A DNA stretch of 64,000 nucleotides from Proluteimonas flavola (GTDB taxonomy: Bacteria > Pseudomonadota > Gammaproteobacteria > Xanthomonadales > Xanthomonadaceae), in NCBI RefSeq assembly GCF_021191705.1, contig NZ_JAIWPU010000021.1, forward strand, positions 1 to 64,000, in the 5' to 3' direction. Each line of letters begins with the position of its first letter. Within the stretch, counting starts at the first letter, position 1. The notes beneath the pieces were generated by a model. It ran no database searches, was not told where the DNA came from, and was given only the letters and a program-made list of their open reading frames with translations. A program made the translations under genes and the position numbers. Positions 8,427-16,719 of the stretch are shown here, piece after piece.

Positions 8427-8514
8427 GCCGTATCGGCACGCCTTCTGACGCCATGCGCGGTCACGTCGTGGCCGCTGCATCGTTTCGCATCGCACATCCC
8501 CCTCAGAGTCCGTC

Positions 8515-10062
8515 ATGTCCTCGATGAAGAAATCCCTGCTCGCGGTGTCGCTCGTCGCCGTGCTTTCGGCCGGTACCACCGCGTTCCTTCTGCCCAGCGC
8601 CACCGCGCAGTCCGGCGCGCAGACGCCGGCCGACGCCGCGGCCAGCGTGTCGTCGACGCCTGAAGCGCCGCTGGTCTCGGGCCTGCCCGATTTCACCCGT
8701 CTGGTCGAGCGTGTGGCGCCGGCGGTGGTCAGCATCGAATCGACCATCGGCACGCGCCAGACGCGTGGACAACAGATGCCCGACGACGCGCAGATTCCCG
8801 AAATCTTCCGCCGCTTTTTCGGTCCCGGTTTCGAGCTTCCGGGCGGTCCGGGCAGTCCGGGACGCGGTGGCAGCGCGCCACGCGGCACCTCGATGGGCAC
8901 GGGTTTCATCATCTCGGCCGACGGCTATCTGCTGACCAACCACCACGTCGTCGACGGTGCGGAAGAGGTCAAGGTGCGGCTGTCGGACCGCCGCGAGTTC
9001 ACCGCCAAGGTCGTCGGCAGCGATGCCGAATCCGATGTCGCGGTGCTGAAGATCGACGCGACCGGCCTGCCGACGCTGCGCTTCGGCGACGGCGCCAGCG
9101 TGAAGCCGGGACAGTGGGCGGTCGCGATCGGTTCGCCGTTCGGCTTCGAGCAGTCGGTGACCGCCGGCATCGTCAGTGCTGTGCAGCGTTCGAACCGGTA
9201 CGCCGACCAGCGCTACGTGCCCTTCATCCAGACCGACGTGCCGATCAACCAGGGCAATTCAGGCGGTCCGCTGCTGAACGTCGCCGGCGAGGTGATCGGC
9301 ATCAACTCGCAGATCTTCAGCAACTCCGGCGGCTACATGGGCGTGAGTTTTGCGATTCCGATCGATCTCGCGGCGAACGTGGCCGAGCAGATCAAGAAGA
9401 CCGGCAGCGTGCAGCGCGGTTCGCTTGGCGTCCAGGTCTCCAATGTGACGTCCGAGGTCGCAGCCGGCTTCAAACTGCCCGATACCAAGGGCGCGCTGGT
9501 GCAGGAGGTGCTGCCCGGCAGTCCGGCGCAGCGAGCCGGCATCGAGCCGGGCGACGTGATCCGTGCGGTCGACGGCACCGAGATCATCGCGTCCAGCGAA
9601 TTGCCACCGCTGGTAGGTGGCAAGACGCCCGGCACCAAGGTGCGCATGAGCATCCTGCGCGAAGGCCGCACGCGCGACTTCGACGTCACCCTGACCGCGC
9701 TTGATGCGGGTACGGCAAGTGCGACGACGCGTGGCGAGCCGGCGCCGTCGTCGACCGCGAGCGGCAATGCGCTGGGAATCACTGGCCGCGATCTCGACGC
9801 GGCCCAGCGCCGCCAGTACGGCCTGCCTGATGACGAAGGCGTGCTGGTCGCCAGCGCCGGCCGCGGCGCGGCGGCGAATGCCGGCATCGCGCAGGGCGAC
9901 GTGATCCTGCGTGTCGGCCGCACGCCGGTCAGCAGCGCCGCGGCGCTCGACCGGGCCCTGCGTGACGTCAAGCCGGGCGATACGGTGATGCTGCTGGTCC
10001 GCGGACGCGGCGGTGCCACCCAGTACCGTGCGATCACCGTGCCGGAGACCGCCGAGCGCTGA
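8515..10062 (+). CDS. mucD: Periplasmic serine endoprotease, DegP/MucD type
   Basis: The 515-residue HtrA protease degrades misfolded envelope proteins. A signal peptide covers about residues 1-32. The S1C protease domain has the triad His144 (TNHHVVDG), Asp174 (ESDVAVLKI) and Ser249 (GNSGGP), followed by two PDZ domains (around GALVQEVLPGSPAQRAGIEPGD and GVLVASAGRGAAANAGIAQGD). It lies 88 bases after rseA in the same direction and ends at a good intrinsic terminator. It most likely belongs to the sigma-E operon, although the gap could hold its own promoter. Confidence 0.95.
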   Translation: MSSMKKSLLAVSLVAVLSAGTTAFLLPSATAQSGAQTPADAAASVSSTPEAPLVSGLPDFTRLVERVAPAVVSIESTIGTRQTRGQQMPDDAQIPEIFRRFFGPGFELPGGPGSPGRGGSAPRGTSMGTGFIISADGYLLTNHHVVDGAEEVKVRLSDRREFTAKVVGSDAESDVAVLKIDATGLPTLRFGDGASVKPGQWAVAIGSPFGFEQSVTAGIVSAVQRSNRYADQRYVPFIQTDVPINQGNSGGPLLNVAGEVIGINSQIFSNSGGYMGVSFAIPIDLAANVAEQIKKTGSVQRGSLGVQVSNVTSEVAAGFKLPDTKGALVQEVLPGSPAQRAGIEPGDVIRAVDGTEIIASSELPPLVGGKTPGTKVRMSILREGRTRDFDVTLTALDAGTASATTRGEPAPSSTASGNALGITGRDLDAAQRRQYGLPDDEGVLVASAGRGAAANAGIAQGDVILRVGRTPVSSAAALDRALRDVKPGDTVMLLVRGRGGATQYRAITVPETAER

Positions 10063-10087
10063 TCGATCGCTTCACGGTGCGACACCC

Positions 10088-10116
10088 ACGGCCCTCGCAT
10101 TGCGCGGGCCGTTTTC
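10088..10116 (+). terminator. Intrinsic terminator after mucD
   Basis: ACGGCCC (10088-10094) pairs perfectly with GGGCCGT (10106-10112), and the stem is followed by TTTT. It lies 25 bases after the mucD stop and closes the rpoE-rseA-mucD unit before lepA. Confidence 0.8.
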
Positions 10117-10236
10117 ATATGCGCGCCGGCTGCCACGGTGAACGGCGCACCCGGCCCAATCCCTCGGCCGCGTGCGACGCAGGCGCTGTGCGATAATCGC
10201 CCGTTATCTTTTCGACGACGGCCCGGCCGCCGCCCA

Positions 10237-12048
10237 ATGACCCACGATCCGATGCGGAACATCCGCAACTTCTCCATCATCGCCCACGTCGACCACGGCA
10301 AATCGACGCTCGCCGATCGCATCATCCAGCTCTGCGGCGGCCTCCAGGCGCGCGAGATGGAGGCGCAGGTGCTCGACTCGAACCCGATCGAGCGCGAGCG
10401 CGGCATCACGATCAAGGCGCAGTCGGTCTCGCTGCCTTACACCGCGCGCGACGGCCAGACCTACCACCTGAACTTCATCGACACCCCCGGCCACGTCGAC
10501 TTCTCCTACGAGGTCAGCCGCTCGCTGGCAGCGTGCGAGGGCGCGCTGCTGGTCGTCGACGCGGCGCAGGGCGTGGAAGCGCAGTCGGTCGCCAACTGCT
10601 ACACGGCGGTCGAGCAGGGCCTGGAAGTGATTCCGGTGCTCAACAAGATCGACCTGCCGACGGCCGACATCGACAAGGCCAAGGCCGAGATCGAGGCGGT
10701 GATCGGCATCGATGCCGAGGACGCCGTCGCGGTCAGCGCCAAGACCGGCCTCAACGTCGAGGAAGTGCTCGAGGCGATCGTGCATCGCATCCCGCCGCCG
10801 AAGCCGCGCGACACCGATCGCCTGCAGGCGCTGATCATCGACTCCTGGTTCGACAACTACCTCGGCGTGGTGTCGCTGGTGCGCGTGATGCAGGGCGAGA
10901 TCACGCCCAAGAGCAAGATCCTGGTGATGTCGACCGGGCGCACGCACGATGTCGACAAGGTCGGCGTGTTCACGCCCAAGCGCAAGGAACTGCCGGCGCT
11001 GCGCGCGGGCGAGGTGGGCTGGATCACCGCGTCGATCAAGGACGTGCACGGCGCGCCGGTCGGCGACACGCTGACCCTGGCCGCGAAGCCGGCCGAGAAG
11101 CCGCTGCCCGGGTTCCAGGAGATGCAGCCGCGCGTGTTCGCCGGCCTGTTCCCGGTCAACGCCGAGGACTATCCGGACCTGCGCGAGGCGCTCGACAAGC
11201 TGCGCCTCAACGACGCCGCGCTGCGTTTCGAGCCCGAGAGTTCCGAAGCGATGGGTTTCGGCTTCCGCTGCGGCTTCCTCGGCATGCTGCACATGGAGAT
11301 CGTGCAGGAGCGCCTGGAGCGCGAGTACGACCTCGACCTGATCAGCACCGCGCCGACGGTGATCTACGAGGTGCTCAAGACCGACGGCGAGGTGATGCCG
11401 CTCGACAATCCGGCCAAGCTGCCGCAGTCGAACCTGATCGAGGAAGTCCGCGAGCCGATCATCCGCGCCAATATCCTGACCCCCGAGGCCTACATCGGCG
11501 CGATCATCAAGCTGTGCGAAGACAAGCGCGGCATGCAGATCGGCATCCAGTACATGGCCAGCCAGGTGCAGATCAGCTACGAACTGCCGATGGCCGAAGT
11601 GGTGCTGGACTTCTTCGACAAGCTCAAATCGGTCAGCCGCGGCTACGCCTCGCTCGACTACCACTTCCTGCGCTTCCAGGCCGGTCCGTTCGTGCGCGTG
11701 GACACGCTGATCAACGGCGACAAGGTCGACGCGCTGTCGCTGATCGTGCACCGCACCCACGCCGAGCGCCGCGGCCGCGAACTGACCGAGAAGATGAAGG
11801 AGCTGATTCCGCGCCAGCAGTTCGACGTGGCGATCCAGGCCGCGATCGGCGCGCAGATCATCGCCCGCACCACGGTCAAGGCGCTGCGCAAGAACGTGCT
11901 GGCCAAATGCTACGGCGGCGACATCTCGCGCAAGAAGAAGCTTCTGGAGAAGCAGAAGGAAGGCAAGAAGCGCATGAAGCAGGTCGGCCGCGTAGAGATC
12001 CCGCAGGAAGCCTTCCTGGCGGTGTTGAGCACCAGTCGTGAATCGTAA
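10237..12048 (+). CDS. lepA: Elongation factor 4 (LepA)
   Basis: The 603-residue ribosome-associated GTPase (EF4) resembles EF-G and is thought to help stalled or initiating ribosomes. G1 is [10 protein letters not shown]3 DTPGHVDF and G4 NKIDLP; the C-terminal domain has the LepA-specific [10 protein letters not shown] and the basic end [28 protein letters not shown]. The ATG at 10237 ([12 protein letters not shown]) is chosen; the ATG at 10252 five codons later is an equal possibility. The frame extends upstream without likeness to LepA. It is followed by lepB, the usual pair. Confidence 0.96.
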   Translation: MTHDPMRNIRNFSIIAHVDHGKSTLADRIIQLCGGLQAREMEAQVLDSNPIERERGITIKAQSVSLPYTARDGQTYHLNFIDTPGHVDFSYEVSRSLAACEGALLVVDAAQGVEAQSVANCYTAVEQGLEVIPVLNKIDLPTADIDKAKAEIEAVIGIDAEDAVAVSAKTGLNVEEVLEAIVHRIPPPKPRDTDRLQALIIDSWFDNYLGVVSLVRVMQGEITPKSKILVMSTGRTHDVDKVGVFTPKRKELPALRAGEVGWITASIKDVHGAPVGDTLTLAAKPAEKPLPGFQEMQPRVFAGLFPVNAEDYPDLREALDKLRLNDAALRFEPESSEAMGFGFRCGFLGMLHMEIVQERLEREYDLDLISTAPTVIYEVLKTDGEVMPLDNPAKLPQSNLIEEVREPIIRANILTPEAYIGAIIKLCEDKRGMQIGIQYMASQVQISYELPMAEVVLDFFDKLKSVSRGYASLDYHFLRFQAGPFVRVDTLINGDKVDALSLIVHRTHAERRGRELTEKMKELIPRQQFDVAIQAAIGAQIIARTTVKALRKNVLAKCYGGDISRKKKLLEKQKEGKKRMKQVGRVEIPQEAFLAVLSTSRES

Positions 12049-12051
12049 GGA

Positions 12052-12198
12052 CGTGATTGGCGATTCGTGATTGGTGATTCGAAAGAGCGGCGTTCGCCGC
12101 GCCCTGGAAGGTTTCTGGACGAATGCATGTTTATTCTTGGACGTGACGCTGTAAGGCTGCCGCTCTTCCCAATCACGAATCACCAATCACCAATCACG
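12052..12198. repeat. Long imperfect inverted repeat with 40-base arms
   Basis: Arm 12052-12091 and arm 12159-12198 are reverse complements at 35 of 40 positions. Each arm is built from the unit GTGATTGG/GATTCGTGATTGG and ends at AAGAGCGGC/GCCGCTCTT. The 67-base loop holds no gene. It lies between lepA and lepB. It could fold into a very large hairpin or be a miniature mobile element. Confidence 0.8.
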
Positions 12199-12215
12199 GC
12201 TTTCGAGGTTCCCGC

Positions 12216-13010
12216 ATGAAATGGTTTGAGACCGCCCTGGTCCTGCTGACGCTGCTCACCGGCGTCATCTGGCTGCTCGACAAGCTGGTGCTGGCCAAGT
12301 CGCGCGCGCGCCGCGCGGGACTGATCGAGGAAAAGGAGCCGATCGTCGTCGACTACGCGAAGGCGTTCTTCCCGGTCCTGTTCGTCGTGCTGATCCTGCG
12401 CAGCTTCGTGTCGGAGCCGTTCCGCATTCCATCCAGTTCGATGATGCCGACGCTGCTGATCGGCGACTTCATCCTGGTCAACAAGTTCAGCTACGGCATC
12501 CGCCTGCCGATCACCAACAGGAAGATCATCGACATCGGCGAGCCGGTGCGTGGCGACGTGGTGGTGTTCCGCCCGCCGCAGCATCCCGACCAGGACTGGA
12601 TCAAGCGCGTGATCGGCCTGCCGGGCGATACGGTCGAGTTCCGCGACAACGAAGTCTTCGTCAACGGCACGCCGTTCGACTATCAGCGCATCGGCACCTA
12701 CGAGGGCGCGGGCCGTGGCGCGGAGATGACCGGCGCCTCGCTCTACACCGAGCAGATGCCGGGCCGCAGCCACCAGATCCTGCACATCGACCAGGCGGCG
12801 CCGTTCCATCTGGGCGAGGGCACGTTCCACGTGCCGCAGGGCCATTATTTCGTCATGGGCGACAACCGCGACCGCAGCGATGACGGCCGCTTCTGGGGTA
12901 CGCTTCCCGAGACCCAACTGCGCGGCAAGGCGTTCCTGATCTGGATGAACGTCGACACCGCCGCGCCGGGCTGGGTCGACTGGGGAAGGATCGGTCAGGG
13001 CATCAAGTGA
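12216..13010 (+). CDS. lepB: Signal peptidase I
   Basis: The 264-residue membrane peptidase removes signal peptides from exported proteins. Two membrane segments lie near residues 5-21 and 48-65. The catalytic Ser75 is in IPSSSMMPTL and the general base Lys130 in DWIKRVIGLPGD; the box GHYFVMGDNRDRSDDGRFWG is also present. The gene follows lepA across the inverted repeat at 12052-12198. The order lepA-lepB-DUF4845-rnc-era-recO is conserved in gammaproteobacteria. Confidence 0.96.
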   Translation: MKWFETALVLLTLLTGVIWLLDKLVLAKSRARRAGLIEEKEPIVVDYAKAFFPVLFVVLILRSFVSEPFRIPSSSMMPTLLIGDFILVNKFSYGIRLPITNRKIIDIGEPVRGDVVVFRPPQHPDQDWIKRVIGLPGDTVEFRDNEVFVNGTPFDYQRIGTYEGAGRGAEMTGASLYTEQMPGRSHQILHIDQAAPFHLGEGTFHVPQGHYFVMGDNRDRSDDGRFWGTLPETQLRGKAFLIWMNVDTAAPGWVDWGRIGQGIK

Positions 13011-13038
13011 CCAACGGCATCGGCTCGAGGGGAGGTCC

Positions 13039-13419
13039 ATGAAACGCACGCAACGCGGCATCACCCTGCTGGGATTCATCATTGTTCTGGGGCTCATCGG
13101 CTTTTTCGCCTATGTCGGCATGAAGCTGTTTCCGATGTATTCGGAGTACTACAGCGTCAAGTCCGCGCTCAAGGGCATGTCCAGTGAACCGGATACGGCG
13201 GCAGCTGATCCGGCGCGCATCCAGGAGCTGTTCTTTCGTCGCTTGATGATCGACTACACGTCGAACGTGAAACCGGAGCACTTCAAGATCCGCCGCGCCG
13301 ACAACGGCTGGCAGATCGACGTGCAGTACGAGGTGCGGCGTCCGCTGGTGTTCAATCTCGACGTCGTGGGCAAGTTCCACGCAAGCCAGACGCTGACCCG
13401 CGGTGGCGACGGAATTTGA
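13039..13419 (+). CDS. DUF4845 single-pass membrane protein
   Basis: A 126-residue protein whose N-terminus reads like a pilin or prepilin start ([31 protein letters not shown]), a basic stretch followed by one membrane segment. The rest is soluble, presumably periplasmic. The family (DUF4845) regularly sits between lepB and rnc; its function is unknown. Its end overlaps the rnc start by 17 bases in another frame. A ribosome site (GAGGGGAGG) lies just before the ATG. Confidence 0.85.
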   Translation: MKRTQRGITLLGFIIVLGLIGFFAYVGMKLFPMYSEYYSVKSALKGMSSEPDTAAADPARIQELFFRRLMIDYTSNVKPEHFKIRRADNGWQIDVQYEVRRPLVFNLDVVGKFHASQTLTRGGDGI

Positions 13420-14086
13420 CCGTCAGCAGGGTCGGTTCGCCGGGCACGCGTTCCGTGATCCCGAGCTGCTGACCCAGGCGCTGACGCATCGCAGCGCCGG
13501 TGCTCCGCACAACGAACGTCTGGAGTTCCTCGGCGACGCCGTGCTCGGCGCCCTGGTCGCCGAGTCGCTGTACGCCCGCTGGCCGAATGCCGACGAAGGC
13601 ACGTTGACCCGTGCCCGCGCGGAACTGGTGCGCGAGTCCTCGCTGGCCGCAGTCGCGCGCGAACTCGATCTCGGCGCGCGTCTGGTGCTGGGCCCGGGCG
13701 AGCTCAAGTCCGGTGGCCACCGGCGCGACTCGATCCTGTCCGACGCGCTCGAAGCCGTGATCGCCGCGATCTATCTCGACGCGGGCCTCGACACCTGCCG
13801 CGAGGTGGTGCTGCCGCTGTTCGAGAAGACCATGGTCGCGCTGGCCAGCGGCCGCGTCGCCAAGGACGCCAAGACCCGTCTGCAGGAATGGCTGCAGGGG
13901 CGCCAGAAGGCGCTGCCGGTCTACGAACTGCTGTCGGAAAGCGGTGAGGAACATGCCAAGACCTTCCTCGTGCGTTGTGCGCTCAACGATGCCGGCGTCG
14001 CCGCAGAGGGGCAGGGCAGTTCGCGGCGTGCGGCCGAGCAGCAGGCCGCCGAAGCGGTGATGGGACTGCTCGAAGGTCCGGGCTGA
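13403..14086 (+). CDS. rnc: Ribonuclease III
   Basis: The 227-residue enzyme cuts double-stranded RNA in rRNA and mRNA processing. The signature [16 protein letters not shown] lies near residues 34-49, with the second acidic site at [14 protein letters not shown], and a double-stranded RNA-binding domain fills the C-terminus ([10 protein letters not shown] to the end). The start is taken as GTG at 13403, inside the end of the DUF4845 gene; no nearby ATG would keep the N-terminus. It is followed by era, as usual. Confidence 0.95.
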   Translation: MATEFDRQQGRFAGHAFRDPELLTQALTHRSAGAPHNERLEFLGDAVLGALVAESLYARWPNADEGTLTRARAELVRESSLAAVARELDLGARLVLGPGELKSGGHRRDSILSDALEAVIAAIYLDAGLDTCREVVLPLFEKTMVALASGRVAKDAKTRLQEWLQGRQKALPVYELLSESGEEHAKTFLVRCALNDAGVAAEGQGSSRRAAEQQAAEAVMGLLEGPG

Positions 14087-14152
14087 GCAGCCCGTAACGC
14101 CAGCCGCAGCGGTTTCCGCGTCGTGCCACCGGCATTTCCGTAGAATGCCGGC

Positions 14153-15058
14153 ATGACCGAACCCCACAGCACGCCCCACCATGCCGGCTACGTCGCCGTC
14201 ATCGGCCGACCCAACGTCGGCAAGTCCACCCTGGTCAACGCCCTCGTCGGCGCCAAGGTGAGCATCGTCTCCAACCGTCCGCAGACCACGCGCCATCGCC
14301 TGCTCGGCATCGCGACGTTTCCGGAAGGCCAACTGCTGCTGGTCGACACCCCCGGCATCCATCACGAGCAGAAGCGTGCGATGAACCGGATCATGAACCG
14401 CGCGGCGCGCGGCGCGCTCGAAGGCGTCGATGCGGCGCTGCTGGTCGTCGTCGCCGGCCGCTGGGACGACGAGGACAGCCTGGCCTTCGATACGCTGCAC
14501 GAGGCCGGCGTGCCGGTGGTGCTGGTCGTCAACCAGGTCGACCGGATCAAGGACAAGACCGCGCTGCTGCCGTACCTGCAGAAGGTCACCGCAGGCCGCG
14601 ATTTCGCGGGCGTCGTGCCGCTGTCGGCGCTCAAGCGCAAGGGGCTGGAGCAGTTGAAGTCGACCGTGCTGCCGCTGGTGCCGGCGCAGGAGGCGCTGTT
14701 CGGCGAAGACGAGATCACCGACAAGAGCCAGCGTTTCCTGGCCGGTGAACTGGTGCGCGAGCAGCTGATGCGCCAGCTCGGCAACGAACTGCCGTATGCG
14801 ACCACGGTCGAGATCGAGAGCTTCGCCCTCGACGGCACGATGCTGCGCATCGGTGCGGTGATCTGGGTCGAGCGCGAAGGCCAGAAAGCGATCGTCATCG
14901 GCAAGGCGGGCACCCGCCTCAAGGACATCAGCACCAAGGCGCGCATGGGCATGGAGCGGCTGTTCGACGCCAAGGTGTTCCTGGAGACCTGGGTGCGCGT
15001 ACGTGAGGGCTGGTCCGACGACGAGGCCGCGCTCAAGGCGCTCGGCTACGGCGAGTGA
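14153..15058 (+). CDS. era: GTPase Era
   Basis: The 301-residue GTPase binds 16S rRNA and helps 30S assembly. G1 is [10 protein letters not shown]3 DTPGI and G4 NQVD (the usual NKxD with Gln in place of Lys). A C-terminal KH domain contains [18 protein letters not shown]. The ATG at 14153 is the first of the frame and follows a 66-base gap after rnc. Confidence 0.95.
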   Translation: MTEPHSTPHHAGYVAVIGRPNVGKSTLVNALVGAKVSIVSNRPQTTRHRLLGIATFPEGQLLLVDTPGIHHEQKRAMNRIMNRAARGALEGVDAALLVVVAGRWDDEDSLAFDTLHEAGVPVVLVVNQVDRIKDKTALLPYLQKVTAGRDFAGVVPLSALKRKGLEQLKSTVLPLVPAQEALFGEDEITDKSQRFLAGELVREQLMRQLGNELPYATTVEIESFALDGTMLRIGAVIWVEREGQKAIVIGKAGTRLKDISTKARMGMERLFDAKVFLETWVRVREGWSDDEAALKALGYGE

Positions 15059-15071
15059 GGGAGGCGCACCC

Positions 15072-15206
15072 ATGCGCGACACGATTGCCGGCGCGCGCTT
15101 CGGGTCCGAGGTCGTCGTCGACGGCCAGCCGGACGGGTACGCATCCGCCGGACCGGACGAACATCTGACCGGCGAGGCGCTCTCCGCCGGCTTCGGCACC
15201 GGCTGA
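15072..15206 (+). CDS. Possible small protein between era and recO
   Basis: A 44-residue frame starting ATGCGCGAC 13 bases after the era stop, with a modest GGAGGC ribosome site. The peptide is Gly/Ala/Asp-rich and matches nothing I know. It may be only leader sequence of recO. Confidence 0.25.
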   Translation: MRDTIAGARFGSEVVVDGQPDGYASAGPDEHLTGEALSAGFGTG

Positions 15207-15225
15207 CGCAGGCCGCGGGCTGATC

Positions 15226-15942
15226 GTGCGCATCGAGGACCAGCCGGCATTCGTGCTGCATGCACGCCCGTGGCGCGAGACCAGCCTGCTGGTCGAAGTG
15301 CTGACCCTGGATCACGGCCGCCTGGGTCTCGTCGCGCGTGGCGTGCAGGGGCCGAAGAAGCATGTGCTGCGGGCCGCGCTGCAGCCGTTGCAGCACATCC
15401 GCCTGACCGCCGTGCTGCGCGGAGAACTCGCCCAGCTGCATTCGGCCGAAGCGCTCGATGCCGCGCCGCGGCTCACCGGCGACGCCATGCTCGCCGGGTT
15501 CTACATCAACGAGCTGGTGGTGCGGCTCGCGCCGCGACAGGATCCGGCGCCCGAACTCTACGCGGCGTTCGCGGACGTGCGGCAGCGGCTGGCGCTCGAG
15601 GGCCTGGCCTGGACGCTGCGGCGGTTCGAGCGGGACCTGCTCGATGCGATCGGCCTGGGCTTCGCCTACGACACCGATGGCGACGGCAACGGGATCGAGC
15701 CGGCCGCGCGCTATCGGCTCGATCCCGAGCACGGCCCACGCCGGCTGCACCGCGACGGCCAAGCTGCCGATCGCAGCGCTGCGGCGACGGGTCGCGCGCT
15801 GCTGGCGTTGGCTGCCGACACCGCGCCGGAGGCTGCCGACATGGCCAGCCTCCGGCGCGCGTTGCGCGGCGTGCTGTCCCACCATCTCGGCCCGCGCGGG
15901 TTGAAGTCCTGGGAACTGGCCGCGACCATGTCGCGGCGCTGA
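15226..15942 (+). CDS. recO: DNA repair protein RecO
   Basis: The 238-residue RecFOR mediator helps load RecA on gapped DNA. The N-terminal OB fold reads [19 protein letters not shown], followed by RGVQGPKK and the helical domain with [15 protein letters not shown]. No zinc-cysteine cluster is present, as in other gammaproteobacterial RecO. The start is GTG at 15226, since homology begins within a few residues and no ATG is near. It is the last gene of the lepA-to-recO group, and converges on the receiver-Hpt gene with a 4-base gap. Confidence 0.92.
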   Translation: MRIEDQPAFVLHARPWRETSLLVEVLTLDHGRLGLVARGVQGPKKHVLRAALQPLQHIRLTAVLRGELAQLHSAEALDAAPRLTGDAMLAGFYINELVVRLAPRQDPAPELYAAFADVRQRLALEGLAWTLRRFERDLLDAIGLGFAYDTDGDGNGIEPAARYRLDPEHGPRRLHRDGQAADRSAAATGRALLALAADTAPEAADMASLRRALRGVLSHHLGPRGLKSWELAATMSRR

Positions 15943-15946
15943 GCTT

Positions 15947-16687
15947 TCAGGCGTTCGCGGCAACGTTGGCGCTCGCGCGGGTGGCGTCGAGCACGTCGAG
16001 GAAGGTCTGCAGCGCACTCGCCGACATGGGCTCGACATGCAGCACGCGTGCCGCCAGCCCGAGACGTTCGGCGCCGACGAAGCCACAACCTGCGCGCAGA
16101 CGGTGAAGGTCGCCGCGGATCGCGGTCTGGTCGCCCGCAATGGCGGCGGCAGCGATCCTCGCACGGGTGCCGTCCAGTTCGCCGACGAACAGTTCGCGCA
16201 GGCCGCGCACGTTGTGGCTGTCGCCCCCGACCGCAGCCAGCGCGGTCTCGCGGTTCCACAGCGGCGCATCGCCGCCACGGCGCGCGTCGGGCAGTGGCGC
16301 CAGCGATGCCGCGGGCCGCGACGCCGCGTCCTTCACCAGTACACGGCGGATCGCGCCGAGCCAGGCGTCGGCGGCCACCGGCTTGCTGACCGCGATCGCA
16401 AAGCCCTCGGCGCGCAGAGCGTCGAGTTCGCGGCGTTCCCGAGCGGCGGTGTGGGCGAGCGCGGGTGTCGTGCGGCCATCGGCGCGCAGGCGGGCGAGCA
16501 GGGCGCCGCCGGTGCCGTCGGGCAGATTGGCGTCGATCAGCCAGGCGTCGTAGCGGTTCACTGTGGCGAGTGCGTATGCGGCCGCCACCGAGTCGGCAAC
16601 ATCGACTTCGGCGGGCAGAGCAGCACTGGCGGCTTGCAGAAAACCGCGGCTTGTGGGGTCGTCCTCGACCAGCAGCAATCGATTCAT
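15947..16687 (-). CDS. Receiver-Hpt phosphorelay protein
   Basis: A 246-residue cytoplasmic protein with an N-terminal receiver domain and a C-terminal Hpt domain, and no DNA-binding or enzymatic output. Receiver residues are Asp9/Asp10, phospho-acceptor Asp52 (WLIDANLPDG) and Lys102 (SKP). The Hpt box is DLHRLRAGCGFVGA with His195. Such proteins relay phosphate between a hybrid kinase and another receiver. No kinase lies nearby, so the partner is distant. The ATG at 16687 is chosen because the receiver starts directly (MNRLLLVEDD). The next gene on the other strand begins 32 bases away, giving a compact shared promoter region. Confidence 0.85.
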   Translation of the reverse strand: MNRLLLVEDDPTSRGFLQAASAALPAEVDVADSVAAAYALATVNRYDAWLIDANLPDGTGGALLARLRADGRTTPALAHTAARERRELDALRAEGFAIAVSKPVAADAWLGAIRRVLVKDAASRPAASLAPLPDARRGGDAPLWNRETALAAVGGDSHNVRGLRELFVGELDGTRARIAAAAIAGDQTAIRGDLHRLRAGCGFVGAERLGLAARVLHVEPMSASALQTFLDVLDATRASANVAANA

Positions 16688-16719
16688 CGCGTCCTCGATG
16701 TCACGGGTATCCTGCGGCG

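Noticed and set aside
10204-12186. 660-codon minus-strand frame opposite lepA
   Set aside because: LepA motifs are complete; the reverse frame is a composition effect.
12052-12198. CRISPR-like array suggested by repeated GATTGGTGATTC units
   Set aside because: The units are short, inverted between the two arms and have no regular spacers or cas genes.
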